NCBI RefSeq assembly: GCF_000208745.1 | Contig: NC_030854.1 | Location: forward strand, 23,703,445-23,767,444 | Direction of reading: 5' to 3' | DNA length: 64,000 bases | DNA from: Theobroma cacao | Lineage: Eukaryota > Streptophyta > Magnoliopsida > Malvales > Malvaceae | In this document: positions 50,632 through 61,431 of the stretch, in pieces | Layout of the letters: every line of letters starts with the position of its first letter | Numbering within the stretch: the first letter of the stretch is position 1 | Notes under the pieces: generated by a model | The model's database searches: none | Told to the model about the DNA's origin: nothing | The model's input: the letters and a program-made list of their open reading frames with translations, nothing else | Program-made: the position numbers and the translations under genes

Positions 50632-51326
50632 TTATAAATATATCGATGAGGAAAGACTTTTGAAGATCTTTGAGGTGAACAAGTGAAAGAACACAAAGAA
50701 TCCTATGAAACTTATGGAGGTTTGAAAAAGTGTACCAAAGCATGAGAACTGAAGTTACTTTGACAAAGTTATGGAGGTTTTAAGGGATGGCTTCCATGCA
50801 ATAGGGTAAACATTTATTGAGGAAGAAGGATGGGAAGAAGAAGAAGCTACTAGAAGTGAGGAGAAAGTGCTGAAAAAAATTAGATAGTTATCCTATAGTT
50901 GACTACAGTTCCCCTTATTTACAAAAATGCCATTGCATAGTTGGATCATCAAATTTCAATTACAGTACTTAGCCCATTTGTTGGATCATCAAATTCATTA
51001 TAATCCTTAATAATTTGTTTTTCTTTGTAAACCATTAAATAAATCACAAAATATTTAATAATATTTGCGTGATTTATTTTGACATCCTACATCATATTTT
51101 TGCCAACAAAATGATGTATAATAATCGTAATAGTTGTTCCAATGTCGACCGTTGTAATCAAAAAACATAAAGGGCATAAAATAGCTTCCAACCGATTCTT
51201 TCATATTTCAGTCTTCCCAATATCTATCGATAGCTACCGTTTCATCTTCCAACCATTCCAAACTTAGTTTAAGGGTGAAGAGAAGTTAAACCACAAAAGC
51301 TAAACCATCCTACACTGTCTTAAGCA
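50632..51326. other. Spacer between the transposase element and the next gene
   Basis: Mostly AT-rich. A single GCGTGA motif lies at about 51066. No coding domain was recognised. Confidence 0.4.
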
Positions 51327-51880
51327 ATGGCCGCATCTTCGAGCATACCCAATGTTCGTGGCGATGGCGACCAAAGTATGGGTGATGATGAATACTCTAC
51401 CTTACGATCAAGGAAAAAATGGAAACTAGATCTTCAACTACCTGCTGCATCAATTGGTTTATCAATTGAACCAGGTAATGATATGTGCTCTCCCTTACGA
51501 TTTAGGGACATATCACATGGCGGTGGGTATTACGTAATAGAGAATGCCATGATATCGTGCGGGAAAGTGGTAGATTGGGAAAGTTTAAACGAAAACATAT
51601 ACCTTGAAGGTGACTTACTTTCGTTTTTGACATGGGTAAACTTAAGGGTCTAAGTACCTTTCCATATTTTGATTATAGCCCTACTCTTGTTAGGGAATTT
51701 TACTCCAACATTCGCTGGAGTGAAAATGAATTTGAAAATCCTAGAGATTTTGACCTATTTATTTTGAACGTGTTTTAGGGAGGAATAGAGTTTACAGTGA
51801 CTCCCTTTGCTATTGGGAAGCTCCTGACAACGAAGTATAAACACGGACAATACAGACCTCCCCCATCATATGACAAGGCT
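51327..51880 (+). pseudogene. Plant transposon-associated protein, N-terminal part
   Basis: ATG 51327 opens 108 codons without recognised motifs. A frameshift near 51635 leads into text with LVREFYSNIRWSENEFEN and, after one TAG (51776-51778), GGIEFTVTPFAIGKLL. The phrase VREFYSN followed by a variable region is typical of the 'putative plant transposon protein' domain found beside plant transposons. The gene is interrupted at 51881 by LTRs and continues at 57666. The domain assignment is from memory of the family and is moderate. Confidence 0.5.
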
Positions 51881-54800
51881 TGTCATGTCACGACCCGGAA
51901 CCTCCCTCGGGCCCATGACAACAGTCGCAATGTCCCGATTGACACTCATTACTTGGAATGCCAATCGGAACCCCGCAAGGCTTACGTATCAGTTTCTTGC
52001 CTTTCTTGTGAACAATCATTGTTAAACATTCCGTTTTAAACAATTACCAGTCGTTTTCGCCTCAAGTAAATCAAAAGACAAAAATTATTTTATTTTTGTT
52101 TTAAAAGGATTTATAGACAAATATTACTATTCAAAATATTGATTAAAATATAGCATTTTTATATAAAATAATATTTATAGAAACACATGTAAGTAATCTT
52201 TTGTAATGTGGAAGTAAAATAAATTCATACATACAATAATTTACAAAGTTATAATGTACAATAATAATTACAATGACAAGTGACCCATAAATACACCAAG
52301 TACTGGTGATAGTAACCTACTGTCTGTGAGATAGAGGGGTTAACTGGAATCCTCGATAAAATTGGGTATCTACAAGCTACCACAAGCCTGAAATATTTGG
52401 AAAGGAGGTGGGTGAGATTTTGCAATCCCAATGAGTAAACGAACATTATCATAAATATCTAAAGACGAGTAAAATGGAGGCAAGTTTAAACAACAAATCA
52501 CAAACCATTTCATAAGGTTTTCAATTTATTTCTTAAACCATAAAATATTTGTAATTTACCAAAACAGTTATTAAGGCTTATGACTTTTATTAGAAACAGG
52601 GCTCAAGCCAAAAACTAGTCCTCAGGGATAACTTGGCCGAGGCATCTAACCGAGTTTGCCAAGGTTGTTAAGATATTTACATGTTAAACACATGTTAGTT
52701 TTGAAAACAAGCCATTCCTTGGCGTTGGCCGAGTTACACATTCACGTGGGGGTTCGACGTGAAGTGAGCTCTAACACTTCCCCAGGAGTTACTCTCCTCG
52801 CCTCTACAACCGGAGTAACTATGCAATCGGGTTTACCGTACCCCTCTAATAGGCAGTCCATGAAAACCCGTCACTGTAGTGACTAAACTCACGAATTTTA
52901 ATAAAATTTCGACAGTATAATGTGGCTTTTATTTATTTATCCAGCCTGCATAGTAAAAGACAACTTATATAAATTCCCAATGCAATTATAAAATATAGCC
53001 ACATATACTCATATATCATAAGCCATTCATAGGAAAATATATTTTTCAAGACAATTGGCAGCCTCCAATTACTCAATTTCATGATCAAAAGTTTCTTATT
53101 TTAGATAATCAACACAATATTTTTATTTGTCACATTTATTTCTAAAACATCAAAAGTCCCATTTTAATCCCATTTTCGTTTCGTAAAATACATAAAGAGT
53201 ATTTAAAAATAAACTCTAGATAATTTACAATAATAATAAGTTTACTCACAGTTTGTACAAATTAAATGCTTTTTAGGTGCCCCGATCACTGTTCGTCGGG
53301 AACGACTTCCTTGCCTTTACCGGAAGGCTCTCCTCCAAGACACATTTTAAAAATTACACAATTCACCACATTGATGCTAAATCACTATATAGTTGACTTA
53401 AATCCTATACTAATACATGGTATCAAATGCAATAGCCTAAAACGGCTTAAACGCGGTATTAAACTATTTTTGGCACTTTACCCAATAAATTGCTAACGCG
53501 CTCCATTTTAGCTCTAAATTGTCCCATTTTCTCTCCAACATTTCTAACCATTAAATATCAGCCAATAACCCTCTAAAATCACCAAAATCAGCTCACTTCA
53601 GTCTTTGAAAAATTCGGTCAAAAATGGGACAATAACTCGGTTAATTTTTCACTTTGCTTTTCTATCACATTTAACCATTTTTCATCATTTTCTCTTCATT
53701 TCTCTTAGAATAAAAATCAGTTCATCATTATTGTACATCATTGAATATTCGGCCAAGGGTGGGTATTGTGAGAATTTCATACTTTCTTGCCCTATTTGAT
53801 TTCTATACACATTTAACTAACTAAAACTATCAATATAACTAAGAATCAAAACATAAAAATTTCAAAATCCTTCCCCTTGAAATTCGGCCAGCCCTTGGTA
53901 TCACTTTTTGATCTCTCTCCTCAAGCATGCTAAATGGAAACAAAGTCATAGGAAAGGTAGAAATCAAGCTAAAGTCGAAAAATCTTACCATTAGACGCGT
54001 AAACGGACCAAAAACGCGAATTTCGCTTTGAATTTTCTAGTTTTCCTTTGGTTTTTCTCTTTTCTTTCTTTCCTCTCTATTTTCTCTCTTATTTTCTCCT
54101 TATGGCCAACCATCACCTGATGTGGGGTTTAAATGGGCTGATTTTCCTTTAAAATAATATTAAATCATTAAAAAGTGTCATGTGTCACTTTTTCATTGGG
54201 CCGTTTTTAAAATTTCATCCTTTCAACTTCAATTTTTTCACCACTTAAAATACCATAGTTATTCATACCAAAAATAAATAAATCCTATGATTTTGACAAG
54301 TTTTGGATGGTGAAAATTACGGTTTTACCCCGGGACGATAAAATTACCGTTTTGCCCTTATGTTTCGAAAATTGCTAGAATTAAAACTTTTCACTTCCTA
54401 TCATTAAATTATACTCCAAATAGTTAATCTTGATCAAAAATTTCACTCCATGATCAACTTATTATCTTAGGTGGCAAAATGACGATTTTGCCCTTGAACA
54501 TCAAAATTTTCAATTTTTCTCCGAATGAACCCTCGAACTCCAAACAATCATTTTTAGTCATTCATGGACTGTAAAATATTAAATTTCATCCTACGATTCC
54601 TTTTTGAACTAGTTCAAGGTTAAATTAACTCAAGTGTACCGTTAAGTACAATACCGGGTTTCGTATATTCTTAGGGGATTTTTTAGCGTAATAACATGCT
54701 ACTTAGTGCATGTATGTCATGACATGTGTTTATAGGGTCGAGTTTTGCATGTCACGACCCGAAACTCCCTTCGAGCCCGTGACAACCACCGCGAAGCCTC

Positions 54801-57665
54801 GACAGACATTCTTCACCCCGAATGTCGATCAAAACCTCGCAAGGCTCTCATATCAGCTTTTGCACTTCCCCGGTGAGCAATAGTTATTAAATATCGTAAT
54901 TTGAAGGATTACGAGTCATTTTCAAATCAGAACATAACATATTGTTTTCTAGCTCACAGGGGCATTTTCGTCATTTTTTGTCGAAAATCTCAAAACTTGC
55001 TTAAAATGTAGTAGGTAAGCAGAAAATATATATTTAGTGATTTAAAAACAAATTAAGTATCTAAAACGTTTATTTGAAGTGAAAATTTGACCATTTGAAT
55101 ATAATAAAAATATTCAATAAAATAAATTATTTTCTCGTAAAATAATTTTTATAAAGCTATCGATAAATAATTCTTATAGCGTAAAAGTTAATTATATTCA
55201 TATATACTATAAAGCAAATAGCCAAAGTATAAAATTACTTTTACAGCGTCACGTGGGCCCACATCTAACCAAATGTATCGAAAGCTTAAAACTTACAACT
55301 TTTGCCGATTCAAGTCCAAATGAAGGTCCTGGTCAAAGTCAGCTAACTATGAAATTTCTCGAGCCTGAAATGTGAGGAAATGAGGGTGGTGAGATTATAA
55401 AATACCAGTGAGTAAACAGACACCATCTAAACTATCTAAAAGTGAGTAAATGGCGACGAATTAAAATAAGTCATCATACTGTAATTTCATTACCTTTCAA
55501 CTCATTTCAACCAAATAAACAAATAGGCTTATGAGTTCCTGAAAAGCTTGGCTCGTGTCAAGCTTGATCGAGGGTTATCCCAACAGAGTCTGCCAAGGCT
55601 GTTAAATATCTTTACATCCGAAATTTTAGCCATGACTTGACGTTGGCTGAGTCTCACTCTCACGCGATGGTCCACGTGAAGTGCACTCAAATCTTTACCT
55701 CAGGAAATACTTCATCCAATATCTCCCCCCGAAGGTAAATATATAATTGGGTTACCGTGCCCCTCTCATAGGCAGTCCACAGAAACCCCCACCACTGCAG
55801 TGACTATGGATTATTTTATCTACCACCTGATTTATAAAATCTTTTTCTGCATGACATGGCAATTTATCGCAACCTAGTCTCTCAAGGCTGAATACACAAT
55901 ACAATAATTCTAACACCAAAAATCAGTTTAGCCATTCATGCTCATATATTGTCATAAGCCATTTAATTTAAAATCATAAATTTACAACACAAGCAGGCAA
56001 TCTCCAATTACTCTATTTTCAAAACCAGTATTCAATTTTTCAAAAAATTTATAAAATCATTTTATAAAATCACAATTTTTCCTAAAACATAGCAATTTAC
56101 CATTTAAACCCATTTTCCATCAAATCACACAATTGTATAAAACTACTCTAGATAATTAAGACAATAATAAGTTTACTCACAGTTCTAGGAGTCGATGTAC
56201 TCCTAATCCTAGTCTCCAAGCACAATCTCTGTACTTTTACCTGTGTAATTTACTCACCACCTATCCACAATATACAGTACATAATTCACCACATCAATGC
56301 TTGACCATTATAAAATCAATTCAAGCTCGGTGTATATGCATGATATGATATGCAACTTATCCGACTACCGCTTAAATGCGATGCTAACCTAATTCGGCCT
56401 ATTACCCGATTAAATGACAATTGTGTCCGATTTGACTCCAAATTGCTCCATTTCATTTCTAATATTTCAATTCACTAAATACAATTCCAATAATCTAAAA
56501 TTCAGCCTAACAACCGTAACAATTCTTCTTGAAAATTTCGGCCATTGTGGTGCACTATCACTAAAAATTTTCCCATTCCATTTTCTCACCATAAATCATC
56601 ATTTCATCAATTTTTCAACCAATTCACTTGATCACAAAATCAATTCATTACTTCTACACTTCACATAGGGTTCGGCCATTGAAGGTCCATCGGAAAAATA
56701 GATTCTTTTCTTATTGTTTTGTTTCTAAACATGCTTAACTAACTAAAAACACTAACATAACTTAGAATCAAATCAATCTAACATCATTCTCTCTCCATAC
56801 CTATTCCAACCAGCCATGAATTTGTCATGAAAACATATAATTTAACCATGGAAAATGAGGAGAAATGCATGGGAAAGGTAGATCACAAGTCATAATCAAG
56901 AAATTTTACCTTTTGTCACTTATTTATTTAAATTTTCACCAATTTTCCCTTGAATTTCTCCACCTAGGGTTTTTGTTTTTCTTTTCTCCCTTTGTTCTTC
57001 TTTTCTCTTGGTTTGGCCGGCCATATGAAAGAAATAGGCTGATTTTTTATGCCTTTTTTATAAAGAAACAATAAAATAATAAAAGCATGACACATGGCAT
57101 TTCCTTATTGGTTCAAATTTTAAATATTTGACTTTTAATTCTTTAATTCTCCACCACACATTTCTCATGTTTATCCATTTCCATAATGAATAAAATCCCT
57201 TGGTCTTGACAAGTGTCGGGGGTGAAAATTTACCGATTTACCCCCCGATGTGATAAAATTACCATTTCGCCCCTATACTCCAAATTATATCGAAATTAAA
57301 ATTTTTCACTTCTAAACCTCAAATCATACTCCAATAAGTCAAATGGGGCCAAAAATCTTTTCTAAAAATTCCAATTTTATCCCCAAGTGGAAAATGACCA
57401 TTTTACCCATAAATAGTCAAAATTTCGGTTTGACTCCAAATTGATCCTCGAACTCTGAATTACCATTTTGAGTCATCCTTGGACTGTGAAACTCTTAATT
57501 TCACCTTAAAATCCCTATTTTAATTAGTTCGAGGTATAAATTGACTTACTTGTACTTCTAAGCATAATATCGACTTTTAAATATTCTTCCGGAGCTGTTC
57601 AAATATATAATCACTCTATCAGTCTCATGTGTAACATGGTAGATAATTTAGGGCTGGGCTTGACA
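51881..57665 (+). mobile_element. Outer LTR interrupted after its first five bases
   Basis: Read as TGTCA (51881-51885) plus CGACCCG (from 54755), with 51886-54749 as an insertion whose 5-bp duplication is TGTCA, this is one LTR of about 2.9 kb ending GGGCTGGGCTTGACA at 57665. Its 3' end matches that of the LTR at 38341-41173. It separates the two halves of the transposon-associated gene. The flanks AGGCT and CGACC do not match, so its own target duplication is missing. No coding region is present. Confidence 0.6.
51886..54749 (+). mobile_element. Solo LTR (2.9 kb) next to or within another LTR
   Basis: It starts TGTCACGACCCGG and ends with GTCGAGTTTTGCA. TGTCA precedes it (51881-51885) and follows it (54750-54754). 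It shares the family's internal landmarks, such as the rotated GGTTTACCGTACCCCTCTAA block and the 3' segment with GAACTAGTTCAAGG. No coding domains are seen. Confidence 0.7.
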
Positions 57666-58317
57666 CGACCCGCATGTGGGCCCATGTGACAAGCAAAAGA
57701 AAACCATACACCATAGAGTCATGTTTTGCTCGTCATTTGAATTCTGCACCAGATAGGCTAGTACATAATTTTCTAGAGTCCACAGTACAGGGAAGGATCA
57801 GTCTTTTAAGACACGTTAGCTTTGAGGATCTGTGGATGATGGAAACAATTGGAAGCGAGTTTGGTGTTAATATTACAAAATATATGATCATGAGAATGAG
57901 AGACGTTGCCATGCAGGAAGAGACGACCCTTCCATACGGGAACATCATATCGGCTCTAGTTAAGAAGAAAAGATATGGAGCAATTGGTATCTAGCTAATT
58001 GGACCAGTAGTAGGCCTTGTACTCTCTCATTTCGATGACTCGTGAAAAGGGGATATGACTTGAGTCTTGATAAGCCATTGAACTCTGTCGAAGGCAGCCC
58101 AGTTCATCCTGTTGATAATACTCCATCCAGACAACTGTATAGAGTTCCTGTTTCCAATGATGTGATGAATAATATGCTTCTGAGGATTGATGAGAAACTC
58201 AGTAATCAAACTACTACAATGCAAGCATTGGAATTGAGGATACAGAATGTTGAGAATCTTCTAATGCAAAGAACAAATACAGCTATTCCGGCAGCAGAAG
58301 CGCTGCAGATTTAACTA
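57666..58317 (+). pseudogene. Plant transposon-associated protein, C-terminal part
   Basis: Open text resumes with MWAHVTSKRKPYTIESCFAR, then LVHNFLESTVQGR and LPYGNIISALV (57674-57994). After a frameshift near 58025 it reads KPLNSVEGSPVHP and a probable coiled coil with MNNMLLRIDEKLSNQ and LELRIQNVENLLMQ (58042-58314). This fits the second half of the gene beginning at 51327. It is the part that in relatives often contains LPYG followed by a coiled-coil tail. Confidence 0.5.
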
Positions 58318-58639
58318 TCCTCAGATAAGTTTCTCCGACATTAACCTCAGAGAAAGGAAGTCCGTTGTCATTGGTTTTGGCTGAGTCAACCAGATCGATG
58401 AACATTCATATTTCAGAGTTGTTTGTATAACTGGATTATGGATACTGTAGTTTATATTTCTCATAATTGACTTGTGGTATTTTGTTTTCTTTAAATTCCC
58501 TAAACATGTGCTTTAACTTTCATCTGGTTGAAGGTTTAGGGTGTTCAACTCGATATTTTGTTATGATGGTGCTTGGGGTTGAGTTATGGTTTGATATTGT
58601 CGATGATAATTGGCTTACCCTTATTCGAAGAACAATACA

Positions 58640-59200
58640 CAAAATAGGTGAGTCACGTGATGCAAGCGTAAATAGTCACGCGATCCCATATCATCTAGTC
58701 ATGGGACTCCATTTTTCTACTCACGCGATTTTAGAATAAATACTGATGCCATTCCATAATAACTACTAACGACACTCCACATTGATTACTCATGCGAGTC
58801 AATATAAACTAGTGACGCGATTCCACGAAAAAGTCATGTCACGCGCTTCCATATTAACTAGTAACGCCACTCCACATTTATTACTCACGCAAGTCAATAT
58901 AAACTAGTGACGCGATTTCACGAAGAAGTCATGTCACGCGCTTCCATATTAACTAGTAACGCCACTCCACATTTATTACTCACTCGAGTCAATATAAACT
59001 AGTGACGCGATTCCACGAAAAAGTCATGTCACGCGATTCCATATTAACTACCGACGTGATTCAAAATTTAGTACTCGCGTGACTCCATAACAAATACTCC
59101 TGTTAATCAATATCAACTGCTGACGCGATTCCATCCACACCATTCACACAATTCAATAGCAACTGGTTACAACCCTATGTCACGCAATGCAAAGAATGTC
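58640..59200 (+). repeat. GTCACGC array with 95-bp tandem units
   Basis: Units of about 95 bp carry ACTAGTAACGCCACTCCACA, TTACTCACGC, ACTAGTGACGCGATTCCACG and ATGTCACGCGCTTCC. Matching phrases begin at about 58766, 58861 and 58956. The motif GTCACGC is the reverse complement of GCGTGAC in the array at 44100-46680. The array lies between two convergent genes. Confidence 0.88.
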
Positions 59201-59344
59201 ATTCTTATTGGACTCGTATGCTTATCACATGAATGAATACAAAGAATAATATGTAAATGATACAACAAAGAATAATATGGAAATGATACAAAATAATGTT
59301 AATGTTATTTACAGATTAAAAAAGAATAAACAAATTAAAAAATT

Positions 59345-61431
59345 TAACAACTTGAGCTATTGGCAAAAATCTCAAGGGCAAACTTTGTTTGAATGCCCTC
59401 TATGGCGTTTGCCTTTAGCGTCTGATCCTCCGAGCTGATCAACCATTGTAACGAGGCTATATCCCAATTCCCGCAACTGTGCGAATCTTACTGTATCGAG
59501 GTCTTCTCATTTAACCTATATTTCATCCGCGTCAGAGCTCGCTTTTGACGGCACGAGCTGTCAAAGTACCTCGACCAGTGGCATATAATGGGAAACAATG
59601 ATGTTAGTGGACTCATCTACGTATCACTCAAGCTAAACTTCAGTGCTTCTTTCTGACCGTACGATGAGTCCACTAACCTCATAGTCCATTTCACCAAGTT
59701 AACGTGCACTACCACCTAGTGGCCACCGAATAAGCACGGTACGAGAATTGAGTCAACCTCATACCATGGCAAACCCCACCGAGGTCTCCCACCCCTTGCA
59801 TAGGCAAGCACATCCTCTAGCAAAGCTACCTCACTAGGCTTGAATGTCTTCTCGGTGGGGGAAGGCCGCATTTCTTGGCTCAGATGGAGCAAAATAAGCT
59901 GTCAATTATGTTATGCACAATAGTTAAATGCAATTAAGTAACCCTAAACCCATACATTTGAACAATTACAACTTAGTAAAATATAATATACTTACATAAA
60001 ATGTGGTGTCAACGATCAATATTCTCTACTTATAGTGTTGTGGATGGTGCCCGCGCACCCACTTATTCAACACACTGATGCATGCATCAATCAGTTGAGT
60101 GTCCATCAACTCTGTCGGCATATCCAATCGTCAAAAAAAAAATTAGGGCCCTCTTGCCCTACGATGCCTAAAATGTTAACCCTGCATATTTAAAATAGAG
60201 TTAAATTAAAATTATAATGAAGTTACCTTACTATGAAGGTCATTNGAATGTAGAGTCAACGATGCATATTCTTTGCTTGTAGTGTTGTGGATGGTGCTCA
60301 CGCACCCGCTTACACAACACACAAATGCATGCATCAATCTGTTGGGTGTCCATCAACTTTATCGGCATCTCCAATTGTCGGAACAAATTAGGGCTCTCCT
60401 GCCCTTCGATGCCCAGAATGTCAACCTTGCATATTTAAAATAGAGTTAAATTAAAATTATAATGAAGTTACCTTACTATGAAGGTCATTCCTCACAATTT
60501 TCACATAATAATACCCATGTCAAAAGGTCTATGTATGTAATAAATACCCTAAAACCGTTAACCCTAATATGGTCTACTGTTTTCATTTTACCTAGCTTGG
60601 TCATTTTTCAAAAAAGACTCATATATGTCTTTCAAATCGTCCTTCGCTTTGCGCTGGACTAATAGCGGGTTAACGTATGGGCTTCGAACGTATTTATTGG
60701 CCAAGATCACATGTGCATCTTAAGGCTCAAGTGGAGGTGAAGCCTCAATAGAAGGTGTGATCTCACCATGCAGGGGGGTCTCTACTGAAGTTGGGATAAG
60801 AACAGGACGCGCGAAAGTTATAGTTCCACTACTCGCAGAATGAGGTCTCTCTTCGACCTCAAACGGAGGAGGTGGAGCCTCGGGAGAAGGTGTGGGCTGA
60901 GAATGCTGAGCTGCCTCTATCGAAGATGGCATAGGCGCAGGATGATGTTCAATCGGGCTACCGGGAAGTGAGATTCGACCCTAAACGATCAAAAAAATCA
61001 AACACATTAAAAAGAGTGTATACATCGTACATGTTATAACTCACGCGATTAATAACATAAAACCCCATACCTCAAAACGATCGATCAGTCGACTGACAAT
61101 CCGATCCTCCAACCCTTGCAGTGATTGCTAGATATGCTCATGCAGTGACTGCGTCTGCATCTACATCGCCCGCTAGATCTCCAACTGCATTGACTGCTGA
61201 TCTACAACTACATTGACTGCTTCTGCATCTGCATAGCCCGTTGGATCTCCAACTGCATTGACTGCTGAATCTCTAACTACATTGACTGCATCTGCATCTG
61301 CATCTGCATATTCGTCTGTAATGACTAGAGGTCTTTCTTCCACTGTGTCTACATCTTTTGCAGCTCTCGCTTAGTGCTCATAGTCATCTGCGAATGCAAC
61401 GCCCGGTTGCGTGGCTCAGCATGGGGGGCAG
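59345..61431 (-). pseudogene. Ulp1/C48 protease-like gene of transposon type, decayed
   Basis: Read on the minus strand from 61431, an N-terminal Gln/Met-rich coiled coil repeats MQLEIQ and RAMQMQ (61080-61420). A Pro-rich exon (60720-60932) and the exon text LANKYVRSPYVNPLLVQRK (ending near 60589 at a splice donor) follow. The next exon contains EMPIKLMDTQQIDACI and HHPQHYKQRICIVDSTF (60430-60246, duplicated at 60180-60003). The last part has WGLPWYEVDSILVPCLFGGH and VVVHVNLVKWTMRLVDSSYG (about 59880-59640), carrying the His and Asp of a Ulp1-like fold. The Trp after His is TAG. I did not find the Asp-Cys-Gly cysteine block. At least six Gln positions in the N-terminal repeats are TAG. The protease is dead. 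The 5' end is cut by an LTR at 61432. Confidence 0.6.
60003..60489 (-). repeat. Tandem duplication of one exon and intron edge, N at the junction
   Basis: 60003-60244 and 60249-60489 are near-identical with scattered substitutions. They cover the exon with MDTQ and HHPQHYK and the intron part up to GGTCATT. A single N lies at 60245. Confidence 0.85.
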
